The notes under the pieces: model-generated
Told to the model about the DNA's origin: nothing
What the model saw: only the letters and a program-made list of their open reading frames with translations
Database searches by the model: none
Shown here: positions 51,938 to 61,236 of the stretch, one piece after another
Position numbering within the stretch: the stretch's first letter is position 1
Layout: each line of letters begins with the position of its first letter
Made by a program: the position numbers and the translations under genes
Source: JABCPE02 sp963520725
Lineage (GTDB): Bacteria; Bacteroidota; Bacteroidia; Flavobacteriales; Weeksellaceae
Assembly (NCBI GenBank): GCA_963520725.1
Contig: CAUQSG010000002.1
Location: 36,593 to 100,592 of the forward strand
Length of the DNA: 64,000 nucleotides
Direction of reading: 5' to 3'

Positions 51938-53468
51938 ACGCCCTCCAAAAATCCCTGTCCAAGCTTCGGTATTGTATGGCTTCGGAGATATGAGCAGGGC
52001 TGATGTTTTCAGAATCATCTAAATCTGCTATGGTTCGGGCTACTTTTAGGATTCTATCGTAGGCACGAGCGGAGAGATTTAGTTTTTCCATGGCGTTTTT
52101 TATCAGCTGCTGGCAAGTGTTGTCCAGATCGCAGTATTTTTCTATTTCTTTCGGTCCCATTTGCGCATTGTAGTTGATATCCAGTTCTTTATATCGTTTG
52201 GCTTGTATCTCTCTGGCTTTCAGCACGCGGTTTCGTATTTCTATACTGCTTTCGCCTTTTCTTTTTTCCGCAAGTTGCTCAAACTCTACTTTCTGAACTT
52301 CTATATGAATGTCTATTCTGTCCAAAAGCGGCCCAGATAGCTTGTTCATATATCTCTGCATTTCGGTCTGGGAAGAGGTATTGTTCGGGTCATCAGGGAA
52401 ATAGCCCGAAGGACTTGGGTTCATACTTGCCACCAGCATAAAACTCGATGGATAATTTACCGAAAATCTCGCTCTGGAAATCGTTACCTCGCGGTCTTCC
52501 AAAGGTTGTCGCATTACTTCCAAAACAGCTCTTTTAAACTCAGGAAGCTCATCGAGGAAAAGAACTCCATTGTGTGCAAGGGAAATTTCACCAGGCTGAG
52601 GATAAGTGCCGCCGCCCACTAGGGCAACATCAGAAATGGTGTGATGAGGTGAGCGGAACGGGCGAACGGTCATCAGTGAGGTGTTGCTACCCATTTTTCC
52701 TGCTACGGAGTGGATTTTAGTGGTTTCCAAAGCCTCTTTCATCGTGAGAGGAGGCAGGATGCTGGGGACTCTCTTGGCGAGCATGGTTTTTCCACTCCCT
52801 GGAGGGCCTACCAGAATAATGTTGTGTCCGCCGGCTGCTGCCACTTCCATGGCTCTTTTGGCGGTTTCTTGTCCTTTTACTTCCGAAAAATCATAAGGAA
52901 ATTCATTGATTTTATTCTGAAATTCCTTGCGAGTGTCTATTTCGGTTTTTTCCAAATCTCTTTCTCCATTGAAAAAGTCAATAACCTCTTTGATGTTTTC
53001 CACACCGTAAATATCTAGATTATTCACTATTGCGGCCTCTTGGGTATTTTGTTTAGGTAAAATAATTCCTTTAAAGCCTTCCTCTCGCGCCTTTATTGCA
53101 ATCGGCAAAACGCCCTTTATCGGCTGTAATCCACCATCGAGGGAGAGTTCTCCCATGATGATGTATTGGTCTAAATTTTCAGCAAGAATTTTATCTGAAG
53201 CCGCCAAAATCCCAATCGCGATACTCAGGTCATATGCAGAACCCTCTTTGCGAAGATCAGCAGGCGCCATATTGATGGTGATTTTCTTGCCAGGGAGCTT
53301 GTGTCCTACATTTTTCAGGGCTGCCGAAATACGGTGGCTGCTTTCCTTGATAGCATTGTCAGGAAGCCCCACGAGATGATAGCCCACTCCTTGGTCTACA
53401 TTTACTTCTATCGTGATGGTCTGGGCAGAAACTCCGTGTATGGCACTACCAAAAACTTTGACTAACAT
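51936..53468 (-). CDS. YifB/ComM-family Mg-chelatase-like AAA ATPase
   Basis: 510 residues. The N-terminal ChlI/Lon-protease-like domain (VSAQTITIEVNVDQGVGYHLVGLPDNAIKES, then a GELSLDGGLQPIKGVLP motif) is followed by an AAA+ module with Walker A LVGPPGSGKTMLAK near residue 220, Walker B GVLFLDELPEF near 300, and a C-terminal helical domain (LNLSARAYDRILKVARTIADL). ComM proteins drive branch migration during natural transformation. A ComEC gene is also in this window, consistent with DNA uptake. Confidence 0.92.
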   Translation of the reverse strand: MLVKVFGSAIHGVSAQTITIEVNVDQGVGYHLVGLPDNAIKESSHRISAALKNVGHKLPGKKITINMAPADLRKEGSAYDLSIAIGILAASDKILAENLDQYIIMGELSLDGGLQPIKGVLPIAIKAREEGFKGIILPKQNTQEAAIVNNLDIYGVENIKEVIDFFNGERDLEKTEIDTRKEFQNKINEFPYDFSEVKGQETAKRAMEVAAAGGHNIILVGPPGSGKTMLAKRVPSILPPLTMKEALETTKIHSVAGKMGSNTSLMTVRPFRSPHHTISDVALVGGGTYPQPGEISLAHNGVLFLDELPEFKRAVLEVMRQPLEDREVTISRARFSVNYPSSFMLVASMNPSPSGYFPDDPNNTSSQTEMQRYMNKLSGPLLDRIDIHIEVQKVEFEQLAEKRKGESSIEIRNRVLKAREIQAKRYKELDINYNAQMGPKEIEKYCDLDNTCQQLIKNAMEKLNLSARAYDRILKVARTIADLDDSENISPAHISEAIQYRSLDRDFWRA

Positions 53469-53491
53469 GGTGAAATTAAATTTTGGAAAGA

Positions 53492-54220
53492 TTAATGATT
53501 TTTATTTTGTAAATAATCTTGGGTCAATTTATCTAAGAAAACATACAATTTTTCATTCATTTCTGAATAATCAAAATCAAGGATTTCTTCTGGAGACTGC
53601 ACAAATGGATGAATTTGGCTGAGGTTTAGTAGGTCTTTTTCACTGTCAATCAGTTCTTTGACTATTTCTTTTGTCAGTTCCATATGGCATTGGAAACCAT
53701 AGACAATATTAGAATATTTTACGATTTGTCTCGGACAGCCTTTGCTGAATGCAAGGATCTGCTTATCGTTTTCAAGCCCAGGCATGTCATTGTGCCAATG
53801 TCCCACGACCAAAGTTTTCCCAAAATGATTGATTTTTGCATCTTGAAGCCCTTGTTCCGTAAGCTCGATGGCAAAATTTCCTATTTCCTTTTCTGGACTA
53901 TGTCCAAATTTAAATCCTAAACTCTCTCCAATCAGCTGAGAACCAAGACATACCCCTACAACGGCTTTCCCTGCATCGATGCAATTTTTGATAAGGCTCA
54001 TTTCTGCTTTTGCATTAAAATATGGGTATTCTTTCATGTTGGTAGCAGGAGATTGTGGGCCGCCTAGTACGATGAGCATATTGATGTTTTCAGCGGAGTC
54101 AGGAAGTTTATCGCCTTCAAAAACTTTTGAAAAAGAAATATTGTATTTTCTCTTTTCCGCCCAGTCTAAATAAGCTCCCGCCGTTTCAAAAGTCTCATGT
54201 TGAATGAAATGTATATTCAT
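53492..54220 (-). CDS. Class I glutamine amidotransferase-like protein
   Basis: 242 residues. A GATase1 fold with the nucleophile Cys in VVGVCLGSQLIGESLG near residue 94 and the catalytic His-Glu pair in VYGFQCHMELTKE near residue 178. It resembles stand-alone GMP-synthase-like or gamma-glutamyl-hydrolase-like amidotransferases; the substrate is not known. It is followed by rfbD upstream on the same strand with a six-base gap. Confidence 0.88.
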   Translation of the reverse strand: MNIHFIQHETFETAGAYLDWAEKRKYNISFSKVFEGDKLPDSAENINMLIVLGGPQSPATNMKEYPYFNAKAEMSLIKNCIDAGKAVVGVCLGSQLIGESLGFKFGHSPEKEIGNFAIELTEQGLQDAKINHFGKTLVVGHWHNDMPGLENDKQILAFSKGCPRQIVKYSNIVYGFQCHMELTKEIVKELIDSEKDLLNLSQIHPFVQSPEEILDFDYSEMNEKLYVFLDKLTQDYLQNKNH

Positions 54221-54226
54221 AATTTT

Positions 54227-55090
54227 TTATTTTTCTAGTAAAGTTTCCATACACTCTTCCAAGCTGTTTTCCCAGTATCTTGGCTCTATGTTGTAGCTAT
54301 TTTCTATTTTGTCCAGACACATCGTGCTTCGCATAGGGCGTTTCGCAGGAGTGGGATATTGGTCTGTGGTGATGGGATTTATTTTGATTTTACTTTCGGA
54401 TAGTTCTGCGATTTTTTGTGCAAAATCAAACCAAGTAGTTTCAGGATAGTTAGAAAAATGGAAAATTCCGTATTCTTTTTCTTCTGTTCGGATGATTTTC
54501 ATAATCACCTTCGCAAGGTCATTGGCATTAGTCGGCTGTCCGAACTGGTCAGCCACTACATTCAGTTCATCTTTAGTGCTGAATAGATTGAGCATCGTTT
54601 TCACGAAATTTTTATTAAATTCAGAATAAAGCCAAGATGTCCTGATAACAATGGTTTTCGGATTTTTTTCCAAAGCAAGGTTTTCGCCCTCTAATTTGGA
54701 AGCGCCATAAACCCCGAGAGGATTGGTAAAATCATCTTCCGTGTAGGGAAGGTCGGTCTCGCCATCAAATACATAATCTGTGGAAACATGGATTAAATCA
54801 ATGTTAAGTTCCGCACAAGCTTCGGTAAGGTATCCCACGCCTTCGGCATTGACCGCGAAAGCCTTTTCTTTTTCCTGTTCAGCCAAATCTACGGCTGTGT
54901 ATGCAGAAGCATTGATACAGAAATCAGGCTGGTAATCAGAGAAATAACTATCAACTTGGTTTTTATCCGTGATATCCAAAGTATCATAATCTGTGAAACA
55001 GAATTCATACTCCAGAGAATAGTCAGAAGCTATTTTGTTCAAACAGTTTCCGAGCTGTCCATTTCCACCGATTACAAGAATTTTTTTCAT
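54227..55090 (-). CDS. rfbD: dTDP-4-dehydrorhamnose reductase
   Basis: 287 residues. Last step of dTDP-L-rhamnose synthesis. Rossmann motif VIGGNGQLGNCL near residue 5, INASAYTAVDLAE near 59, the YxxxK motif in GVYGASKLEGE near 127, and HFSNYPETTWFDFA near 215. Other rml genes are not in the window. It lies three bases after the thioesterase gene on the minus strand. Confidence 0.92.
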   Translation of the reverse strand: MKKILVIGGNGQLGNCLNKIASDYSLEYEFCFTDYDTLDITDKNQVDSYFSDYQPDFCINASAYTAVDLAEQEKEKAFAVNAEGVGYLTEACAELNIDLIHVSTDYVFDGETDLPYTEDDFTNPLGVYGASKLEGENLALEKNPKTIVIRTSWLYSEFNKNFVKTMLNLFSTKDELNVVADQFGQPTNANDLAKVIMKIIRTEEKEYGIFHFSNYPETTWFDFAQKIAELSESKIKINPITTDQYPTPAKRPMRSTMCLDKIENSYNIEPRYWENSLEECMETLLEK

Positions 55091-55093
55091 GAA

Positions 55094-55564
55094 TTATTTA
55101 TTTAGAGTTCTTAGATAATTAGCTCTTGACTGAAAATCAGTCTGTTCTACTTTGGTCAAAAATTTTTGGTTTGCTTGAATGATATCCTCACCCATCACTT
55201 CTGATTTTCTGGATTTTAGATTAAAATGAATGAAAGTACACCAAAGCACAGCGTATATTTTCTCTGTGTTTAGGTCTTTCATGAGAAGTTCTATTTTGCA
55301 GGTTCTGTCATTTAGTTCTATCAGTTTGCTGGAAATAATCACTTCTTTGTTGTATTTCACTTCTTTCAGATAGGCTATTTCGTTTTGTATGACCACCCAT
55401 ACACAGCCTGTTTTGTGGGCGTATTCTTCGTGGGTGAATTCATAATGCTCTGCCATGTGGTCTTCTCGGGCATTGAGCATGTAGTCTATGTATCTAGAAT
55501 TGTTAAGATGCCCCATAGGGTCACAGTCTGTAAATCTGATTTTTGCTTTTGAAAATAGTTCCAT
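55094..55564 (-). CDS. Acyl-CoA thioesterase, hot-dog fold
   Basis: 156 residues from the ATG at 55564 (MELFSKAKIRFTDCDPMGH); seven upstream in-frame codons are possible but lie in the terminator region. RFTDCDPMGHLNNSRYIDYM is the 4-hydroxybenzoyl-CoA thioesterase-type signature, with the active-site Asp near residue 15. Likely hydrolyses an acyl-CoA; the substrate is unknown. Cotranscribed with rfbD. Confidence 0.87.
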   Translation of the reverse strand: MELFSKAKIRFTDCDPMGHLNNSRYIDYMLNAREDHMAEHYEFTHEEYAHKTGCVWVVIQNEIAYLKEVKYNKEVIISSKLIELNDRTCKIELLMKDLNTEKIYAVLWCTFIHFNLKSRKSEVMGEDIIQANQKFLTKVEQTDFQSRANYLRTLNK

Positions 55565-55593
55565 TGTAAAGTATTTAAATGTCAAATTTAAAA

Positions 55594-55626
55594 AAAACCA
55601 CTCAATATTGAGTGGTTTTGTGTCTT
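55594..55626. terminator. Terminator after the BamA-OmpH cluster
   Basis: A perfect palindrome (55594-55619; arms AAAACCACTCAAT and ATTGAGTGGTTTT) with A- and T-runs on both sides. It lies just after the end of the ompH gene on the minus strand and separates it from the thioesterase-rfbD-GATase unit. Confidence 0.8.
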
Positions 55627-55641
55627 AATTATTAAGAAAAA

Positions 55642-56145
55642 TTATTTAAGTCCTAATTCTTTTTTTACTGCTGCAGTAGCATCTGCTCCACCTCTGTAAA
55701 TAAGACCAACTGTATTAGTATCGAATACAAAATCCCATCCGTTAGCTTTTGCTACTTTTGCTACAGCATCATTCACTTTCTTTTCGATAGGTGCATATGC
55801 CTCGTTTTGTCTCTTAGCTAAGTCTTGCTGAGCTACTTGAGTCATTTGCTGAATATTTTGTTGTAATTTTTGCAATTCTTGTTCTCTTTCTTGGTTAACT
55901 TTTGGAGTTTGCTTAGGGCCTTCTTCTTGGTATTTTTTGAATTTAGCTTCAGCAGCTGTCATTTGTTTTTCGATTTCAGCTTGTTTAGTCTTACTGAAAG
56001 CTTCTAGTTGTTGGTCAGCTTTTTTCTTTTCTGGCATTAGGTTCAAGATTTCTGCAACATCTAGAGTTGCAAGTTTCTGAGCGCTAACTGTCCCGAAAGA
56101 CATTAAAAACATTGCGAATGCAAATAATAAACCTGATTTTTTCAT
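55642..56145 (-). CDS. OmpH/Skp-family periplasmic chaperone
   Basis: 167 residues with a signal peptide ending near VSAQ. The mature chain starts KLATLDVAEILNLMPEKKKAD and then forms the Skp tentacle helices (EREQELQKLQQNIQQMTQVAQQDLAKRQ). It returns with the beta strands WDFVFDTNTVGLIYRGG. Holds unfolded outer-membrane proteins on the way to BamA. It is the second of two tandem ompH genes after bamA. Confidence 0.92.
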   Translation of the reverse strand: MKKSGLLFAFAMFLMSFGTVSAQKLATLDVAEILNLMPEKKKADQQLEAFSKTKQAEIEKQMTAAEAKFKKYQEEGPKQTPKVNQEREQELQKLQQNIQQMTQVAQQDLAKRQNEAYAPIEKKVNDAVAKVAKANGWDFVFDTNTVGLIYRGGADATAAVKKELGLK

Positions 56146-56169
56146 AACTTTTGATTAAATTTAATATTC

Positions 56170-56757
56170 TTATTTTTTATTTTTCTTGGAATTATTTTTT
56201 TCCTTTTTATTTTCTTTATCTTTTTCTACATCTTTTGGGTTGTCCCTCATCAGGAGATCCAGCACCATCTTGGTGTAGTCATACCTTTTATCAGTGAATA
56301 ATACACTGCTGTCAGAACTTCTATCAAGAATTATGCCTAAATCATTTTTTTCAGCAATAGTTCTGATGGCGTTCCACACTTTTTCTTGGAAAGGCTGAAC
56401 TACTTTGGCTCTGAATGTGTTGATTTCTCCCTGTGCAGTGAATTTTTCTTTCAAATGAGCCTGCACTTTTTTCTCCAAATCAGCCACTTCTTTTTCCCTT
56501 GTTTTCAGCTGTTCTCCTACTAAAAGGATTCTTTCATTATCAAAGAGTTCTTTCTTTTTGTTGTAGTTTGACTGCAAGGAATCCAACTGCATCTGCCAGT
56601 ATTTTATCTGCTTATTAAATCTTTCATCGGCTTCCTTGTATTCAGGAAGACTTTTTAAGATAAAATCAGAATCTACCACGCCAATTTTCTGTGCCGAAGA
56701 TACTACAAATCCCCCAAACATGAAAATTATTCCTAAAAATAATGTGTATTTTCTCAT
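56170..56757 (-). CDS. OmpH/Skp-family periplasmic chaperone, first copy
   Basis: 195 residues from the ATG at 56757 (MRKYTLFLGIIFMFGGFVV), with a signal peptide ending near SSAQ. IGVVDSDFILKSLPEYKEAD marks the OmpH core. The C-terminal 20 residues are a Lys/Asn/Glu-rich tail. The start was chosen 16 codons inside the open frame, since the upstream part overlaps the bamA end and lacks a signal peptide. Confidence 0.9.
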   Translation of the reverse strand: MRKYTLFLGIIFMFGGFVVSSAQKIGVVDSDFILKSLPEYKEADERFNKQIKYWQMQLDSLQSNYNKKKELFDNERILLVGEQLKTREKEVADLEKKVQAHLKEKFTAQGEINTFRAKVVQPFQEKVWNAIRTIAEKNDLGIILDRSSDSSVLFTDKRYDYTKMVLDLLMRDNPKDVEKDKENKKEKNNSKKNKK

Positions 56758-56768
56758 TTTTATATCTT

Positions 56769-59291
56769 TTATAGTGATTGATTCATCAAGAAGTGAGTCT
56801 GCCATCCTGATGGAGAATTAGATGTAGAATAAGGCAGTTTATCAATTCCATAAGCAAAATCAAATCCGATAAGCCCAAATGCTCCCATATAGATTCTCAC
56901 ACCCACACCCACAGATCTTTGTAGTTTGAATGGGTTATAAGAACTAAAGCCTTTCCATGCGTTACCACCTTCAGCAAAAGCCAATCCGTAGATTTTAGCT
57001 GTTTGGTTCATAGAAATAGGGTATCTCAGCTCAAGAGCAAATCTGTTGTACAAAATACCACCACCAGTAGGAGTTACATCCGTAGATGTTCCACCAGATG
57101 TAGATGGGTCATCATATCCACGAAGTGGGATAAGCTCTCTACCATCATATCTACCGCTGTATAGACCTGTTCCCCCCATGTAGAAACGCTCAAAAGGAGG
57201 TGCTCCCAGCTGTTTATTGTATCCATGAAGGAATCCCATCTCAGCGCTGCTTCTTAATACTAACTTACCTAAAATTTCATTATAAGCATCCGCTTTGAAT
57301 TTTATCTTGTAGTATTCCATCCATCTGTATTTATCAGCAGTAGACATAGTGGAATAATCCTTATTACCAAATGATGAATAAGGTGGAGTGAATTTAGCAG
57401 ACAATTCTATATTAGAACCTGTAGTAGGGAATATAGGGTCATATCCGGCAGAGTTTCTGCTCAAACTTACATTAAATGCAAAGTTATTCGCTGTACCGTG
57501 CGTCAGAGTTTCTTCCCCAAAATAGAATGTATAATTATTAAAACTGTATCTCTGGTAAGAAAGTCCTGTATAAAGTGAAAAATAGTTATCTGGCCATTCT
57601 AGAAGTTTATTAAGCCCAATAGATGCTGATAGAATATTTAACTTCATAGGGGTACCATAATAATCAGAATATTTCACACGAGAGTGGCTGAAACTTACAG
57701 ACAAAGCAGTAGGTCTCTTTCCGAAAAGCCATGGCTCTACGAACGACGCACTATAAGTCTGGAAATACTGCCCAGCCTGCGCTTGTAGAGAAAGTGTCTG
57801 CCCGTCCCCTTGAGGAATTAATTTATTAAACTTCAAGAATTTTCTCAAAGAGAAGTTGTTGAAAGTCAGCCCTAATGTACCGATGAAAGTGTTTCCACCA
57901 TATCCTGCCTGAAGCTGGATTTGTGAAGAACCTTTTTCCTCTAATGTCCAGTGGATATCCACTGTGTTGTCCTGTGGATTTGGTTTTATCTCTTGTCCGA
58001 TTTTTTGAGGGTCAAAAAACTGCATCCCCGCTAAATCAAAATAAGTTCTTTTGATGTCACTCTTAGAGAAAAGTTTGCCAGGGCGTGTTCTCAATGCACG
58101 AAGGATAACATGGTCATGGGTAGTGGTGTTTCCAGACCAAGTAACTTTATTCCAAGTAGCTCTTTCGCCCTCTGTGATACGGATTTCTAAGTTGATAGAG
58201 TCTCCCTCCACAGACTTTTCTATCGGAGTAATGTTAGAGAAAAGATAACCACTATTCATGTATAATGATTTCAAATCAGAATCATCATCTTTACCGCCAT
58301 CTTCTCCCACTTTTTTGTTAAATCCTACAGCATCATAGATGTCTCCCTTTTTGTATCCTAAAAGTCTTTGTAGTGTTTCTGTGGAGAAAACAGTGTTTCC
58401 GTAGAATTCTATATTTCCGATATAGTATTTTTTACCTTCTTCTAATTTTACTTTGATATCAAAACCTTTATCACTTCTTGTTATAGTATCAGAAATGATT
58501 TTAGCATCTCTGTAACCGAGTGAATTGTAGTAGCTTATCAAATTATGTTTGTCCTCCTCGTATTTTTCTTTTATCAGTTTAGAAGGTTTAAGGATACCAG
58601 CGAAAAATCTTTTTTGTTTAGTATTTTTAAATCCTTTTTTTCTAAGCTTTTTAGAAGAAATATTTTCATTTCCTTCAAAGTTGATACTTTCTATTTTTAC
58701 TTTTTTCCCTTTATCAACTTCAATGGTCCAATCTACCAAATTCGGATCTTCGCCATTTGGTTTTTCTTGGATATTGATTTTAGCATCTGCAAATCCTTTT
58801 TTTATGTATTGTTGAGGGATTTTATTTTGAAGCGTAGAAACTAAATTTTCAGTAATTTTTGTTCCAGGTTTTAGGTCATTTTCCTTGATTAACTTTTCAT
58901 TTTGGGATTTTTTAATGCCTTTTCCTGTGAATTTAATATCTTTAAGTTCCTTCAAATCTTGTAAAGCAAATCTTAAAACGACTTGTTCTCCATTTATGCT
59001 TTCTACATAAACTTCGACTTTTGAGAAAGAGTTCGTATCCCAAAGTTTTTTGATTGCATTACTGATTCTCTGCCCAGGTATTTCTACAACTTCTCCTTTG
59101 TAGAGGCCTGTAAATTTTAATATTTGCTCAGGAGTGTATTTTTTCACACCATCTACAACGATTCCCTGAAGGGTGTAACTTCCACTTTGTTTTTCAGAAA
59201 TCTGTGTTGCATTCTCTTTTTGGGTAATTTGTCCTTGAACCTGAGTTGCAGATGCCATTAGAAGGATAATTGGCAATATTTTAAAATTCAT
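56769..59291 (-). CDS. bamA: BamA outer-membrane assembly factor
   Basis: 840 residues. A signal peptide (ending near VQGQ) is followed by five POTRA domains (about residues 28-440), then an Omp85 barrel. The late motif RGYDDPS and the loop-6 region with PLRGY near residue 715 mark the conserved Omp85 lid. The C-terminal strand ends in SGWQTHFLMNQSL. Inserts outer-membrane proteins. Neighbours uppS and two ompH genes are the usual Bacteroidetes arrangement. Confidence 0.95.
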   Translation of the reverse strand: MNFKILPIILLMASATQVQGQITQKENATQISEKQSGSYTLQGIVVDGVKKYTPEQILKFTGLYKGEVVEIPGQRISNAIKKLWDTNSFSKVEVYVESINGEQVVLRFALQDLKELKDIKFTGKGIKKSQNEKLIKENDLKPGTKITENLVSTLQNKIPQQYIKKGFADAKINIQEKPNGEDPNLVDWTIEVDKGKKVKIESINFEGNENISSKKLRKKGFKNTKQKRFFAGILKPSKLIKEKYEEDKHNLISYYNSLGYRDAKIISDTITRSDKGFDIKVKLEEGKKYYIGNIEFYGNTVFSTETLQRLLGYKKGDIYDAVGFNKKVGEDGGKDDDSDLKSLYMNSGYLFSNITPIEKSVEGDSINLEIRITEGERATWNKVTWSGNTTTHDHVILRALRTRPGKLFSKSDIKRTYFDLAGMQFFDPQKIGQEIKPNPQDNTVDIHWTLEEKGSSQIQLQAGYGGNTFIGTLGLTFNNFSLRKFLKFNKLIPQGDGQTLSLQAQAGQYFQTYSASFVEPWLFGKRPTALSVSFSHSRVKYSDYYGTPMKLNILSASIGLNKLLEWPDNYFSLYTGLSYQRYSFNNYTFYFGEETLTHGTANNFAFNVSLSRNSAGYDPIFPTTGSNIELSAKFTPPYSSFGNKDYSTMSTADKYRWMEYYKIKFKADAYNEILGKLVLRSSAEMGFLHGYNKQLGAPPFERFYMGGTGLYSGRYDGRELIPLRGYDDPSTSGGTSTDVTPTGGGILYNRFALELRYPISMNQTAKIYGLAFAEGGNAWKGFSSYNPFKLQRSVGVGVRIYMGAFGLIGFDFAYGIDKLPYSTSNSPSGWQTHFLMNQSL

Positions 59292-59318
59292 GTGATTTTT
59301 TCTTAAATTCTACTTTTA

Positions 59319-60068
59319 CTACTTGTTTTCTAACTGCTCACTTATTTTACCGAATCGGCGTTCTTTAGTTTGATAGTCTAAAATACATTGGAAAAAAGTT
59401 TCTTTGGTAAAGTCTGGCCATAAAACATCTATAAACTGCATCTCTGCATAAGCTATCTGCCAGAGCAGGAAATTACTAACCCGAACTTCTCCACTTGTTC
59501 TAATAAGTAAATCTACTGGTGGAATTTCCTTGGTATATAGATGCTGTTCAAAAAGATGTTCATCAATATCATTTTCATTAATAACTCCATTTTTTACCTT
59601 TTTACACAGTTCTTTTACAGCATTTAGTATTTCTTTTTGTGAACCATAGCTTAGAGCCAGTGTAAGATTTCCTTTGGTGTTATTTTTAGTAAGCTCCATG
59701 ATATTATAGAGCTGATTTCTTACATCTTTTGGTAGTGCTTCTAAATCTCCTATGGCACGAATTCTAATTCCTTTTGAAAAAATCTCTTCAGCCTCCTGTA
59801 ACAATGTAGAAGAAAGTAGATTCATAAGCGTATCTACTTCCTCTGTTGGTCTGTTCCAGTTTTCCGTTGAAAAAGTATAAAGTGTAAGATAAGGAATACC
59901 AGCTTCGTTACAAGCGCTAATAGCCTCTCTTACAGCTTTTATGGCATTTTTGTGCCCAAAAGTTCTTTCTTTATTTTGGGATTTTGCCCACCTACCGTTG
60001 CCATCCATAATGATGGCAACATGCTTGGGCAGATTATCAAAATTTAACTTTTCTTTTACAGATATCAT
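59319..60068 (-). CDS. uppS: Undecaprenyl diphosphate synthase
   Basis: 249 residues. A cis-prenyltransferase making the C55 carrier for peptidoglycan and surface glycans. HVAIIMDGNGRWAK near residue 17 holds the catalytic Asp. FSTENWNRP near residue 72 and LIRTSGEVRVSNFLLWQIAYAE near residue 190 complete the family motifs. It lies between the DUF6089 gene and bamA in one minus-strand cluster. Confidence 0.96.
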   Translation of the reverse strand: MISVKEKLNFDNLPKHVAIIMDGNGRWAKSQNKERTFGHKNAIKAVREAISACNEAGIPYLTLYTFSTENWNRPTEEVDTLMNLLSSTLLQEAEEIFSKGIRIRAIGDLEALPKDVRNQLYNIMELTKNNTKGNLTLALSYGSQKEILNAVKELCKKVKNGVINENDIDEHLFEQHLYTKEIPPVDLLIRTSGEVRVSNFLLWQIAYAEMQFIDVLWPDFTKETFFQCILDYQTKERRFGKISEQLENK

Positions 60069-60077
60069 TTATATTTT

Positions 60078-60869
60078 TTATTTACAATAACAAGGTGGTC
60101 TTCCGAATGCGTAGGAAATACCTATTGTAACAGAGTTTAACCAATCTTTACCTTTACCCTTGTGTCCATCCATATACTGTTGTAGAGCAGTTTCTGCAGC
60201 TGCACGGTTTGCAGGAGAAACATTGTATCTAATAGTATGATTCATTTTATCAAGATTACTGTAATCAAGATTATCAGTAAATGTATATCTAAACATAGCC
60301 TCAGCAAAGATAGACCAGTTATATCCAAATTTGTATTTTAGACCTAAACCAAAAGGAATACCTAAAGTCACTTTCTTTTTGTGAATGTTTTCTCCAGGAT
60401 ATGTAGTAGAAATCAAAAACCCACTACCTGATTGTGTTACAGTAGTCATAAGGTTTGGAGCATCTTACATTAACCCAGAAAGTCCAGCAAAAACATATGG
60501 ACTAAATTTAGTTTCATTTCTTTTTAACTCATCATTGATAGAGAAAAAAGCATATTCAAATAAAGCGGATGCTTCCAAAATATCATTTGACATTTTAACT
60601 CCACCTGTATAAATATTGTCAAAGAAAGCTATGTTATATGCTCCCTCAACTCTTATCCCCTGTCTTGGGTTTAGGTTTCTTTTGTAAAACAAACCTATGT
60701 ATGTGGGCTGAACTCTTCTATTGGTTCCTAAATCAGGGAATGATTTGATGACACTTTTAGCATCCCCTCCAACAATTGAGTATCCGCCTTTTACTCCTAT
60801 TTCATGTCTTTGAGAAAATCCCATAAACATACACAAAGTAAACAATCCAAATGTTATGTGTTTTTTCAT
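60078..60869 (-). pseudogene. DUF6089-like outer-membrane barrel gene split by an in-frame stop
   Basis: The N-terminal part (60869 to 60465, 134 residues) has a signal peptide (ending near GFSQ) and beta strands such as EIGVKGGYSIVGGDAKS. It ends at a TAA codon (60467-60465) after FAGLSGLM. The same frame continues without shift as DAPNLMTTVTQSGSGFL to the true end at 60078 (WLNSVTIGISYAFGR). One open protein of about 263 residues, of the DUF6089 family that precedes uppS in Flavobacteriia, is therefore interrupted by a single nonsense codon, probably from TAC or TAT. A real mutation, a sequencing error or readthrough cannot be separated here. Confidence 0.78.
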
Positions 60870-60901
60870 ATCTAAAATTATTTTATTTATTTTTCAATTT
60901 G

Positions 60902-60929
60902 CAAATATAACTTTTTTTTAATTTATCAA
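60902..60929 (-). promoter_or_regulatory. Promoter of the DUF6089-uppS-bamA cluster
   Basis: On the minus strand TTG (60929-60927), 17 bases, then TATATTTG (60909-60902), an excellent -33/-7 match. Transcription should begin about 25 bases before the ATG at 60869. Confidence 0.75.
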
Positions 60930-61074
60930 TGTCTAAATATTGTTAAAAAACGAAAAATACTATTAAATTATTGGCTTAGAAACAAAAAATAAATTTTTAT
61001 CTCTGAAAATCAACAATATATAAAATTTTAAAAACCAATTTAAACTAAAAACATGATTTTTGGCATAAATTTTG
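60930..61074. other. AT-rich intergenic stretch
   Basis: No gene or strong structure was seen here. It separates the minus-strand DUF6089 promoter from the plus-strand candidate small RNA. Confidence 0.6.
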
Positions 61075-61236
61075 TAATTTTGCCCCCAATGTTATAATTA
61101 GTTTTTTTAGTTGTAGTATTTCTTTTAATCTGTTTTGAAATACTATATTTAGAATCCCTGACCATAATTGGTCAAAAGTAGATGTTAGAATCTATTAGCC
61201 ATGATCCGAGAGCCAACAAATTCTCGGATTTTTTTA
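61075..61236 (+). ncRNA. Candidate orphan small RNA
   Basis: TAATTTTG (61075-61082) fits the -7 consensus. Downstream come three perfect hairpins: TAGTATTTC/GAAATACTA (61114-61145), TGACCA-TAAT-TGGTCA (61159-61174) and TAGAT/ATCTA (61179-61194). A terminator stem CCGAGA/TCTCGG (61206-61227) is followed by ATTTTTTTATTTT. No reading frame of note is present, and both flanking genes are on the other strand, so the terminator needs another transcript to explain it. Length would be about 150 bases. It may be a 6S-like or Flavobacteriia-specific RNA; I cannot name a family. Confidence 0.6.
61206..61236 (+). terminator. Terminator of the candidate small RNA
   Basis: CCGAGA (61206-61211) pairs with TCTCGG (61222-61227) around AGCCAACAAAT-like loop bases and precedes a strong T-run. 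It overlaps the last codon of the minus-strand comEC gene. Confidence 0.72.
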
